A stretch of DNA of 12,222 nt from DATHSN01 sp035464115 (GTDB lineage Bacteria; Actinomycetota; Acidimicrobiia; Acidimicrobiales; SKKL01), in contig DATHSN010000072.1 in NCBI GenBank assembly GCA_035464115.1, positions 1-12,222 of the forward strand, read 5' to 3'. Positions 6,818 through 12,222 of the stretch are shown piece after piece (the stretch's first letter is position 1; each line of letters opens with the position of its first letter). The notes beneath the pieces were generated by a model. It saw only the letters and a list, made by a program, of their open reading frames with translations, had not been told where the DNA came from and made no database searches. Both the position numbers and the translations under genes were made by a program.

Positions 6818-7984
6818 ATGGCCACGTCGACCCACGAGCTCGGTGCCCAGCTGATGGAGGTGGTGCGCCGCTACGCCGCGCTCGGCGACCACCGCACCGG
6901 CGACGCGGCCGACGCGCCGACCGCGGCGTGGCTCGCCGAGGAGATCCGCGCCCGCGGCGGCGAGCCGACGCTCGTGCCCTACGACCTCGACCGCTACGTC
7001 GCCTCGTGGGCGGTGCGCGTCGACGGCGTCGAGGTGGCGTCGCTCCCCCTCTTCTACGAAGGCGTGGGCGCGGTCCGCACGTCCCGGCCGGCGGTCGGGA
7101 TCGGGGTGCCCCGCAGCGCGGGCGGCGAGCGCCAGGACCTCGACGGGCTCGACGCGGTGCTCACCACGGCCCGGGCCGACGGGCGACCGGCGGCGGTGGT
7201 CGCCACCGCCGGCCCGACCGGCGGGTTGGTGGCGATCAACCGCGAGCCCGTCGCCGGGAGCGGCATCCCCACCCTGCTCGTCCCCGGCCGGCTGGGCGAC
7301 GCCCTCGCCCTGTCGGACCGGGAGGTCGCCGTCGACGTGGAGATCGAGGCGCGGGTGGAACCGGGCCGCTCGACGAGCGTCGTCGGCCACTTCGGCCCGT
7401 CGGGCGGCGAGCCCGTCGTGGTCGCCACGCCCCTGTCGGGCTGGTTCCGCTGCGCCGGCGAGCGGGGCACGGGCATCGCCGCGGCCCTCCACCTCGCCAC
7501 CCGGCTGGCCGAGCACCACCCCGTCGTGCTCCTCGCCTCGACGGGGCACGAGCTGGCCCACCTCGGCGCCCACGCCCTGGCGCCCCACGCGCCGTCGCAG
7601 GCCCGGGCCATCGTCCACGTCGGGGCCAGCGTCGCCGCCGCCGCCGAGCCCGTCACCGACCCGGCCACCGCCCGCCTCTCCCCCACCCGGTTCGCGCGGG
7701 CCCACGCTGGCCCGCACCGCGACGCGGTCATCGACCGCATCGCCGCGGCCCTCGCCCCGGCGGGGCTGACCCCGACGGTGCCCACCGACCCCACCGACCC
7801 CGAGGGCTGGATCGGCGAGGCCCGCCGCTGGGCCCACCGCGACGAGCCCATGCTGTCGGTGGCCGGCGGGTTCTTCGCCTTCCACACCCCCGACGACCTG
7901 CCCGAGGTGAGCACCACGCCCACCCTGCTCGCCACCGTCGCCGTCGCCCTCGAGCACGCGGTGGGGGCGCTCGTCGATCGGTAG
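6818..7984 (+). CDS. M28-peptidase-like protein with an altered metal site (HExxH present)
   Basis: The protein has 388 residues and no signal peptide. The overall order resembles M28 aminopeptidases: an N-terminal helical part (AAWLAEEIRARGGEPTLVPYDL, about 36-57), an apical PA-like insertion about 60-180, then a zinc-peptidase core. In the core, where M28 enzymes have HxD and a DDxSG-type loop, this protein reads TPLSGWF (204-210) and GERGTG (214-219). The usual EE position reads STGHELAHLG (241-250), which contains HExxH (244-248). A late FHTPDD (355-360) matches the usual final His-loop. Either the protein is a pseudoenzyme or it binds metal differently. The ATG at 6818 has a GGGGAGGGGAG purine run just upstream. 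The stop is 10 bp before the acetyltransferase gene. A CACCAT box at 6785-6790 is a weak promoter candidate. Confidence 0.75.
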   Translation: MATSTHELGAQLMEVVRRYAALGDHRTGDAADAPTAAWLAEEIRARGGEPTLVPYDLDRYVASWAVRVDGVEVASLPLFYEGVGAVRTSRPAVGIGVPRSAGGERQDLDGLDAVLTTARADGRPAAVVATAGPTGGLVAINREPVAGSGIPTLLVPGRLGDALALSDREVAVDVEIEARVEPGRSTSVVGHFGPSGGEPVVVATPLSGWFRCAGERGTGIAAALHLATRLAEHHPVVLLASTGHELAHLGAHALAPHAPSQARAIVHVGASVAAAAEPVTDPATARLSPTRFARAHAGPHRDAVIDRIAAALAPAGLTPTVPTDPTDPEGWIGEARRWAHRDEPMLSVAGGFFAFHTPDDLPEVSTTPTLLATVAVALEHAVGALVDR

Positions 7985-7987
7985 GGT
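7982..7987 (+). promoter_or_regulatory. Putative -10 box overlapping a stop codon, before the acetyltransferase
   Basis: TAGGGT begins with the TAG stop codon of the preceding gene and ends 7 nt before the GTG at 7995. The AGGG inside it could alternatively act as a Shine-Dalgarno sequence with 8-nt spacing. A leaderless internal promoter and coupled translation are both possible. Confidence 0.35.
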
Positions 7988-7994
7988 CGCCGCC

Positions 7995-8468
7995 GTGCCC
8001 GTGCGTGACGCCACCCCCGCCGACCTCGACGTCATCGTCGAGCTCATCGGCGCTCTCGCCGCCTACGAGCGCCTGGAGCACGAGGTGGTGCTCGATCCCG
8101 CCGAGCTGGCCCGTCACCTGTTCGGCCCCGAGCCGGTGGCCCACGTGGTGCTCGCCACCGACGACCGCGGGACGGATCACCGCGGCACGCACGACAGCGG
8201 GGCGGTGGTCGGCTTCGCCCTGTGGTTCCCCACGTTCTCGACGTTCCTCGGTCGCCCGGGGATCTGGCTCGAGGACCTGTTCGTGCGACCCGAGGCGCGC
8301 GGCGCCGGCCACGGGCGGGCGCTGATCGAGCACCTGCGCAGCCTCACCGACGGGCGCCTCGAGTGGAGCGTCCTCGACTGGAACGAGCCGGCCCAGGGCT
8401 TCTACCGGTCGCTCGGCGCCGCGCCCCACGACGGCTGGACCACCTGGCGCTGGGCCCCGCCGACCTGA
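7995..8468 (+). CDS. GNAT acetyltransferase, spermidine/thialysine N-acetyltransferase-like
   Basis: This 157-residue protein is a close match in layout to eukaryotic-type SSAT (diamine acetyltransferase), which acetylates polyamines or thialysine using acetyl-CoA. Residues 3-12 (VRDATPADLD) and 16-34 (ELIGALAAYERLEHEVVL) match the SSAT N-terminus. GIWLEDLFVRPEARGAGHGRALI (89-111) holds the Glu-Asp pair (93-94) linked to polyamine binding and the RGxGxG acetyl-CoA loop (102-107). WNEPAQGFYRSLGA (129-142) carries the conserved Tyr137, the usual general acid. A loop at about 56-69 (DDRGTDHRGTHDSG) is polar and repetitive, in a region that varies in SSAT proteins. The GTG start at 7995 follows a TAGGGT box. 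The natural substrate is not readable from sequence. Confidence 0.88.
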   Translation: MPVRDATPADLDVIVELIGALAAYERLEHEVVLDPAELARHLFGPEPVAHVVLATDDRGTDHRGTHDSGAVVGFALWFPTFSTFLGRPGIWLEDLFVRPEARGAGHGRALIEHLRSLTDGRLEWSVLDWNEPAQGFYRSLGAAPHDGWTTWRWAPPT

Positions 8469-8483
8469 GCGCGGTGGTGGTCG

Positions 8484-8492
8484 TGCCAGACT
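8484..8492 (+). promoter_or_regulatory. Putative extended -10 element before the SDR gene
   Basis: TGCCAGACT in the 59-bp gap after the acetyltransferase resembles an extended -10 (TG-N-CANNNT). It would give a leader of about 30 nt. GGGGGAT (8516-8522) then serves as ribosome-binding site five bases before the GTG at 8528. A nearly identical TGCCAGGCT precedes the lipoprotein gene. Confidence 0.3.
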
Positions 8493-8527
8493 CGCCCACC
8501 AACCGCACCGACCTTGGGGGATCCACC

Positions 8528-9304
8528 GTGTCCGTCGCCGACCTGTTCTCGATCGAGGGGAAGACCGCGCTCGTCACCGGCGGCAGTCGGGGCATCGGGC
8601 TGATGATCGCCCGTGGCTTCGTCGAGGCCGGGGCCAAGGTCTACGTGTCGTCGCGCAAGGCCGAGGTGTGCGAGCAGGTCGCCGCCGAGCTGTCCGAGAT
8701 CGGCGAGTGCGTGGCGCTGCCCGCCAACCTGTCGAGCGAGGACGAGTGCCGCCGCCTGGCCGACGAGATCGCCGCCCGCGAGGACGAGCTCCACATCCTC
8801 GTGAACAACGCCGGCGCCACGTGGGGTGCGCCGATGGCCGACTTCGACGACGCCGCCTGGGACCGGGTGCTCGACCTCAACGTCAAGGGCGTGTTCCACC
8901 TCACCAAGTTCTGCGTGCCGCTGCTCGCCGCCGCCGGCACCCACGACGACCCCGCCCGGGTCATCAACATCGGCTCGATCGACGGCATCCAGGTGCCGCT
9001 GCTCGAGACCTACTCGTACTCGGCGTCGAAGGCCGCGGTGCACCAGCTCACCCGGGTGCTGGCCAAGCAGCTCGCCCCGCAGCACGTGACGGTCAACGCC
9101 ATCGCACCCGGGCCGTTCGAGTCGAAGATGATGGCCTCGACCCTCGAGGCCATGGGCGACCAGATCGCCAAGTCGGCGCCGCTGCAGCGCATCGGTCGGC
9201 CCGACGACGTGGCCGGCACCGCCATCTACCTCAGCTCGCGGGCCGGGTCGTACCTCACCGGCACGATCATCCCGGTCGACGGCGGCATCGCCACCACCAA
9301 GTAG
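8528..9304 (+). CDS. Short-chain dehydrogenase/reductase (SDR, RhlG/FabG-like)
   Basis: This is a classical SDR of 258 residues that catalyses an NAD(P)(H)-dependent alcohol/ketone interconversion. The cofactor loop TGGSRGIG (17-24), NNAG (93-96), Asn118 in DLNVKG, Ser150 in INIGS, and Tyr164/Lys168 in YSASK complete the catalytic tetrad. Arg43 in VSSRK after the second strand suggests preference for NADP(H). NAIAPGPFESKMM (190-202) and a C-terminal GTIIPVDGG are typical of the family. The ETYSYSASKAA and NIGSIDG segments recall RhlG-type 3-oxoacyl-ACP reductase relatives, but substrate assignment from sequence alone is uncertain. The GTG at 8528 follows a G-rich ribosome-binding site. Confidence 0.94.
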   Translation: MSVADLFSIEGKTALVTGGSRGIGLMIARGFVEAGAKVYVSSRKAEVCEQVAAELSEIGECVALPANLSSEDECRRLADEIAAREDELHILVNNAGATWGAPMADFDDAAWDRVLDLNVKGVFHLTKFCVPLLAAAGTHDDPARVINIGSIDGIQVPLLETYSYSASKAAVHQLTRVLAKQLAPQHVTVNAIAPGPFESKMMASTLEAMGDQIAKSAPLQRIGRPDDVAGTAIYLSSRAGSYLTGTIIPVDGGIATTK

Positions 9305-9318
9305 CCCGGCACCCAACC

Positions 9319-9464
9319 GTGGGCCTGCTCCGCGCCGACCGGCCCTCGCCGGGTGGTTCTGGCTCGAGGCCCGCCGGGAGGAGGGCCACCTGCACGAGCG
9401 CTCTCCGCGCTACGCCGGCCATGTGTCCCGCACGCCCCGCTTCGTGCCAGGCTGGCCCCGCCGC
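9319..9464 (+). pseudogene. Possible decayed coding remnant, C-terminus of an isoprenylcysteine methyltransferase-like protein
   Basis: The 215-bp gap between the SDR and lipoprotein genes contains a stretch with coding-like third positions. From 9351 one frame reads GWFWLEARREEGHL and continues to RTPRFVPGW (9429-9455). The pattern EE-x2-L-...-Y-...-RTPRF-x-PG resembles the C-terminal tail of isoprenylcysteine/phospholipid methyltransferase-like proteins. Coding-like sequence just upstream (VGLLRADRPSP, from GTG 9319) is in a different frame, so a single-base indel would be needed to join them. No stop codon closes the fragment before the lipoprotein gene. It could be a relic, a sequencing frameshift or chance in GC-rich DNA. 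Confidence 0.28.
9339..9352 (+). terminator. Weak hairpin downstream of the SDR gene
   Basis: CCGGC-CCTC-GCCGG forms a 5-bp stem with a 4-nt loop, 34 bp after the SDR stop, followed by GTGGTTCT rather than a T-run. CCCGGC at 9305-9310 could instead pair with GCCGGG at 9348-9353. A terminator role is plausible but weak. Confidence 0.25.
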
Positions 9465-9513
9465 CGGCGAGGGTGCCGAGGGCGCGGGGCCCGCTCCCGG
9501 GCCGACGAGGAGG
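9445..9513 (+). promoter_or_regulatory. Putative promoter, leader hairpin and ribosome-binding site of the lipoprotein gene
   Basis: TGCCAGGCT (9445-9453) is an extended -10-like element matching the one before the SDR gene. A 6-bp hairpin, GGCCCG-CTCC-CGGGCC (9488-9503), lies in the leader. AGGAGG (9508-9513) is a strong Shine-Dalgarno sequence six bases before the GTG at 9520 and supports that start. Confidence 0.4.
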
Positions 9514-9519
9514 ACGACG

Positions 9520-10158
9520 GTGCGACGATTCGGGTGGCTGGTCATGATCGCGGCCGTGCTGGCGTTGGCTGCCGCGTGCGGTGGCGACGACGACGATGGC
9601 GGGGCCAACGACGGCGGTGCCACGAGCGACACGGCGGCCGATGCCGCGGAGGGCGCCGATCAGCCAGCGCCCGACGGCGCCTGGTCGGGCGAGCTCGAGG
9701 ACGGCTCCACCCTGGCGGTGCGCCTCGACGTGGCCGCCGACGATCCGGCGGTGGCCCCGTTCGCCGAGCTGCGCGACCGCTTCGGCGTCGACGATCCGGT
9801 CACCTGGATCGTCGGGGAGATCACCGTCCCCGACGGCACCGACGGCACCGGTCGGTTCGTGACCTTCCTCGCCGAGGGGGCCGACCCGCTCGACGACGAC
9901 CCGCTCGACCCCGACGACGGCATCAGCAACGCCGCCTTCGCGTGCTCCCAGCTCGACGGCTGGTTCGCCGCGCTCGCCGAGGCCACCGAGGACGACGTGG
10001 CCGCCTACAACGCCGTGTTCACCGACGCCTGCGGGGGGCAGACCCTCCAGGTGCTGGCACCCGGAGGGGCCACCACCACCTACGTGATGGTCTACCCGGG
10101 CCCGCTCCCCGACTTCGCCACCGTGCGGGCCGGCCTCGCCACCGAGCTGACGCAGTAG
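9520..10158 (+). CDS. Small secreted lipoprotein of unknown function
   Basis: The protein has 212 residues. The GTG start at 9520 is fixed by AGGAGG six bases upstream. Residues 1-20 form a type II signal peptide (RR, then LVMIAAVLALAAAC) with lipobox Cys20, so it should be lipidated by Lgt and anchored outside the membrane. A low-complexity Gly/Asp/Ala linker follows (about 21-50), then a globular domain from about 52 to the end (GAWSGELEDGSTLAVRLDV onward). Cys residues at about 143 and 165 in FACSQL and DACGGQ could form a disulfide. The domain is acidic; I do not recognise a family. The gene ends 2 bp before the alpha/beta hydrolase gene, suggesting cotranscription. Confidence 0.85.
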   Translation: MRRFGWLVMIAAVLALAAACGGDDDDGGANDGGATSDTAADAAEGADQPAPDGAWSGELEDGSTLAVRLDVAADDPAVAPFAELRDRFGVDDPVTWIVGEITVPDGTDGTGRFVTFLAEGADPLDDDPLDPDDGISNAAFACSQLDGWFAALAEATEDDVAAYNAVFTDACGGQTLQVLAPGGATTTYVMVYPGPLPDFATVRAGLATELTQ

Positions 10159-10160
10159 CG

Positions 10161-10955
10161 GTGCCCGAGCTGCTCCTGCCCGTGCGGGGCACGCCCTTGG
10201 CGATCGACGATCCCGGTGGCGAGGGCCGCCCGATGCTGTGGGCCCACGGGCTCACGTCGAGCCGAGCCCGCGAGGACCGTCTCGGGTGGTTCGACTGGCG
10301 CGCCGCGCTGCCCGCGTGGCGGGTCGTGCGCTACGACGCCCGGGGCCACGGCGCCTCGGCACCGGGCCCGGGACCCGAGGCCTACCGGTGGGACACCCTC
10401 GCCCGCGACCTGCTCGAGGTGGCCGACGCCCTCGACCTCGACGGCCCGCTGGTGGCCGGCGGGGCGTCGATGGGCTGCGCCACCGTGCTGCACGCGGCCG
10501 TCGCCGCCCCGCAGCGCTTCGCCGCGCTCGTGCTCGCGATCCCGCCCACGGCGTGGGCCACCCGCGCCGCCCAGGCCGACCTGTACCGGGCCGGCGCCGA
10601 GCTGGTCGAGGGCGACGGTCTCGACGCCTACCTCGACGTGGCCCGGTCGCGGCCGGTCCCCGAGCTGTTCGCCGAGGTGGCCGACCTGGTCGCCCCCGAC
10701 CCCGACGTGCCCGCCGCTGTGCTGCCCGACCTGCTGCGCGGCGCCGGCGCCTCGGACCTGCCGGCACCCGACGTGCTCGCAGGTATCGAGCAGCCGACGC
10801 TGCTGCTCGCGTGGGACACCGACCCGGTCCACCCGGTGGCCACCGCCGAGCGGCTGGCCGAGCTCCTCCCCCGGGCGGAGCTGCACGTGGCGTCGACGCT
10901 CGACGACGTCCGCTCGTGGGGCGCGGTCGTCGCGCGGTTCCTCGCCGACCGCTGA
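10161..10955 (+). CDS. Alpha/beta hydrolase
   Basis: The protein has 264 residues with no signal peptide. Typical features are the oxyanion HG (29-30, LWAHGLTSS), RYDARGHGAS (57-66), the nucleophile elbow GASMG (101-105, Ser103) and late strand LLLAWDTDPVHP (214-225) carrying the likely acid Asp219. The usual GH motif near the end is absent; His224 or His242 (ELHVAS) are the only nearby candidates, so triad completion is unclear. Most relatives are esterases, lipases or C-C hydrolases; the substrate cannot be told. The GTG at 10161 follows the lipoprotein stop by 2 bp with no clear Shine-Dalgarno sequence, so translation is probably coupled to that gene. Confidence 0.9.
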   Translation: MPELLLPVRGTPLAIDDPGGEGRPMLWAHGLTSSRAREDRLGWFDWRAALPAWRVVRYDARGHGASAPGPGPEAYRWDTLARDLLEVADALDLDGPLVAGGASMGCATVLHAAVAAPQRFAALVLAIPPTAWATRAAQADLYRAGAELVEGDGLDAYLDVARSRPVPELFAEVADLVAPDPDVPAAVLPDLLRGAGASDLPAPDVLAGIEQPTLLLAWDTDPVHPVATAERLAELLPRAELHVASTLDDVRSWGAVVARFLADR

Positions 10956-10999
10956 CGCGGCGATGCGTCGATCCGCCGACCGCGGCGCGCCTCTCCGCC

Positions 11000-11016
11000 C
11001 ACGGCCGCGAGCCGTG
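11000..11016. terminator. Hairpin between convergent genes
   Basis: CACGGC-CGCGA-GCCGTG forms a perfect 6-bp stem with a 5-nt loop in the 77-bp gap (10956-11032) between the convergent hydrolase and HNH genes. It is symmetrical and could serve both strands. There is no T-tract, so its efficiency as an intrinsic terminator is doubtful. Confidence 0.4.
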
Positions 11017-11032
11017 TCGGCGCGGGAGCGCG

Positions 11033-12222
11033 TCAGACCGACGGGGTGATGGGTCCGCCGCCGTTGGGGCGGTGGTAGGTCCAGGTGCCGTCGGGTTCGC
11101 GGTGCGGGATGAACCCGGCTTCCTTCAGCCGGTTGTGGAACCCGCAGCCGGGCCAGCCGTTGTCGGTGTCGGTCGCTCCGCCGGCACTCCATCGTTCGAC
11201 GTGGTCGATCTGGAGGTGACGGACGGCGCGGTCGCAACCGGGCCACATGCACCGTGGGATCCCGCCGCTGGTCGCCTGGTTCAACAACACCGCATCACGG
11301 GCGGCGCCGGTGAAGCAGCGTTGCTTGCGTCCGAGGTCGATGACGGTGCCCTCGGCGTTGACCACCACGCGGCGGACATGGCCGATCACCGCGGCGGCGA
11401 CCGCGTCACCGGGGTGCAGGTGATGGCCGCTGAGGGTGCGACACACCCGCCCGGTGGGGTCGATCGTGTCGGGGGTGTCCTTCGCGATGCTGGTGCCCGA
11501 GGCGCCGACACCGCCCGGGAAACTGGCGGCGTCGGGAGTGGTGGCGCCCGCAAGACGGGCCAGCTCGGACTCGAAGCTGGCCTGGTCGATCACGATGTTC
11601 ACCAACGGCTCCGGACGACGCCCCTCCGGGGGCGCCGTGGCGGCGCGGTGGGCCATGGCGACGAGGGCATCAGCACGCCGTTGGGCGGGGGTGCGGTCGA
11701 GCTCGTCGGGCGCCACCTCGGCGCGCCCCAACCGCTCGCGAGCGGCCGCAAGGTCGGTGCGGTGCTCGGCGTCGACGAACCGGTCGAAGACCGCCGCGAA
11801 CGTCGCCCCCTGCAACGCCCCGAAGCTCGCGGTCAGCGACCAGGACTCCTCGATGGGGTCCTGCAGCAAGCTGGCGCGACGCCGGGCGTGGATGACCTCG
11901 CTGCGCTGGGCGGCGCCATCCGCGTCGGCCATGCGTTCCCACTGGGCCATGAACGACACCAGACCACCATGGGGCTGGGTGACGGCCTGGTCGGCGAACA
12001 GCGCATCAGCGCTCTCCAGGAACGGGCGCACTCTCTTGTTGGCCGCCACCCGCGCAATCGCCACCACCGACGCCGTCGGCACCGTCCCCCGCCGATAGGC
12101 GTCAGCCACCGCCGGCAGCAACCGCAACGCCCGCGCCCGAGAGATCCGCTGCGCAGCCTCGGGCCCAGGTATCCGACCGAGGTGCATCAACGCGCACTTC
12201 GCGTTGGCGTGCCCGTCGACCC
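11033..12222 (-). CDS. DUF222/13E12-type HNH endonuclease family protein (5' end cut by window)
   Basis: The frame is open to the window edge, with upstream codons reading VDGHANAKCALMHLGRIP, so the internal TTG (12190) and ATG (12187) are not the real start. The visible 395 residues comprise a long helical region of the DUF222 kind (PEAAQRISRARALRLL, near the start) and a C-terminal HNH nuclease domain. The latter has CMWPGCDRAVRHLQIDHVERW followed by GGATDTDNGWPGC and HNRLKEAGF. The CxxxxC and CGFHN pieces and DH...N...H give the zinc and catalytic residues of an HNH fold. Proteins of this type are often present in many copies in actinobacteria, sometimes called 13E12 repeat proteins. Their biological role is not well defined, and a nuclease activity is expected but not shown. 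The Cys/His residues are intact, so it does not look degraded. Confidence 0.88.
   Translation of the reverse strand, partial: VDGHANAKCALMHLGRIPGPEAAQRISRARALRLLPAVADAYRRGTVPTASVVAIARVAANKRVRPFLESADALFADQAVTQPHGGLVSFMAQWERMADADGAAQRSEVIHARRRASLLQDPIEESWSLTASFGALQGATFAAVFDRFVDAEHRTDLAAARERLGRAEVAPDELDRTPAQRRADALVAMAHRAATAPPEGRRPEPLVNIVIDQASFESELARLAGATTPDAASFPGGVGASGTSIAKDTPDTIDPTGRVCRTLSGHHLHPGDAVAAAVIGHVRRVVVNAEGTVIDLGRKQRCFTGAARDAVLLNQATSGGIPRCMWPGCDRAVRHLQIDHVERWSAGGATDTDNGWPGCGFHNRLKEAGFIPHREPDGTWTYHRPNGGGPITPSV

Noticed and set aside
4474..8325. A very long open frame (over 1200 codons) on the plus strand, antisense to the YihY and DUF3048 genes
   Set aside because: Long antisense open frames are expected in DNA this GC-rich. 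Its translation is low-complexity Arg/Gly/Pro/His-rich and it spans three well-supported genes on both strands.
9339..9352. CRISPR or attachment-site type repeats around the small hairpins
   Set aside because: No repeat occurs more than twice, no regular spacing, and no integrase or tRNA gene is present.
9423..10955. A single 510-codon frame joining the gap, the lipoprotein gene region and the alpha/beta hydrolase
   Set aside because: The first part is out of frame with the lipoprotein, which has a signal peptide, lipobox and AGGAGG. Only the part from GTG 10161 is hydrolase.
11033..12190. TTG at 12190 as the start of the HNH gene
   Set aside because: The frame continues upstream to the window edge with a sensible family-like peptide (VDGHANAK), so the true start is outside.

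Overview
The window is very GC-rich DNA from a high-GC Gram-positive bacterium. The codon use (third positions almost always G or C), frequent GTG starts, TANNNT boxes placed 6-7 nt before several start codons, and a DUF222/13E12-type HNH gene all point to Actinomycetota. The Acidimicrobiia are my best guess from the style of the proteins, but that is inference. No rRNA, tRNA, CRISPR array, insertion sequence or prophage gene was seen.

Layout. Positions 1-501 (minus strand) hold a toxin-antitoxin-like pair: a ribbon-helix-helix-type antitoxin whose stop codon overlaps the start of a PIN-like toxin that runs off the left edge, with a perfect 7-bp inverted repeat over its promoter. Positions 513-3283 (minus) carry an acyl-CoA dehydrogenase of the ~600-residue DmdC-like type followed by lgt, the prolipoprotein diacylglyceryl transferase. 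A divergent 100-bp region then leads into a plus-strand membrane protein with two DUF4234-like halves (3384-4112). This converges with a minus-strand pair (4174-6717): a secreted coiled-coil protein fused to a DUF3048 (YerB-like) domain, then a YihY/BrkB-family membrane protein.

From 6818 to 10955 everything reads on the plus strand: an M28-peptidase-like protein with a changed metal site, a spermidine/thialysine-type GNAT acetyltransferase, an SDR-family oxidoreductase, a possible decayed methyltransferase remnant, a small lipoprotein and an alpha/beta hydrolase. A convergent hairpin region (10956-11032) separates these from a minus-strand DUF222-HNH endonuclease gene that is cut by the right edge.

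How the genes relate. Most are housekeeping or metabolic genes in one- to two-gene transcription units, with no single pathway. Cell-envelope functions recur: Lgt would modify the lipoprotein encoded 8 kb away, and the coiled-coil/DUF3048 protein and YihY protein are co-oriented 18 bp apart and probably act at the envelope. The parts most worth a second look are the toxin-antitoxin locus with its operator and apparent leaderless promoter, the altered M28-like protein that carries an HExxH motif, and the coiled-coil/DUF3048 fusion.
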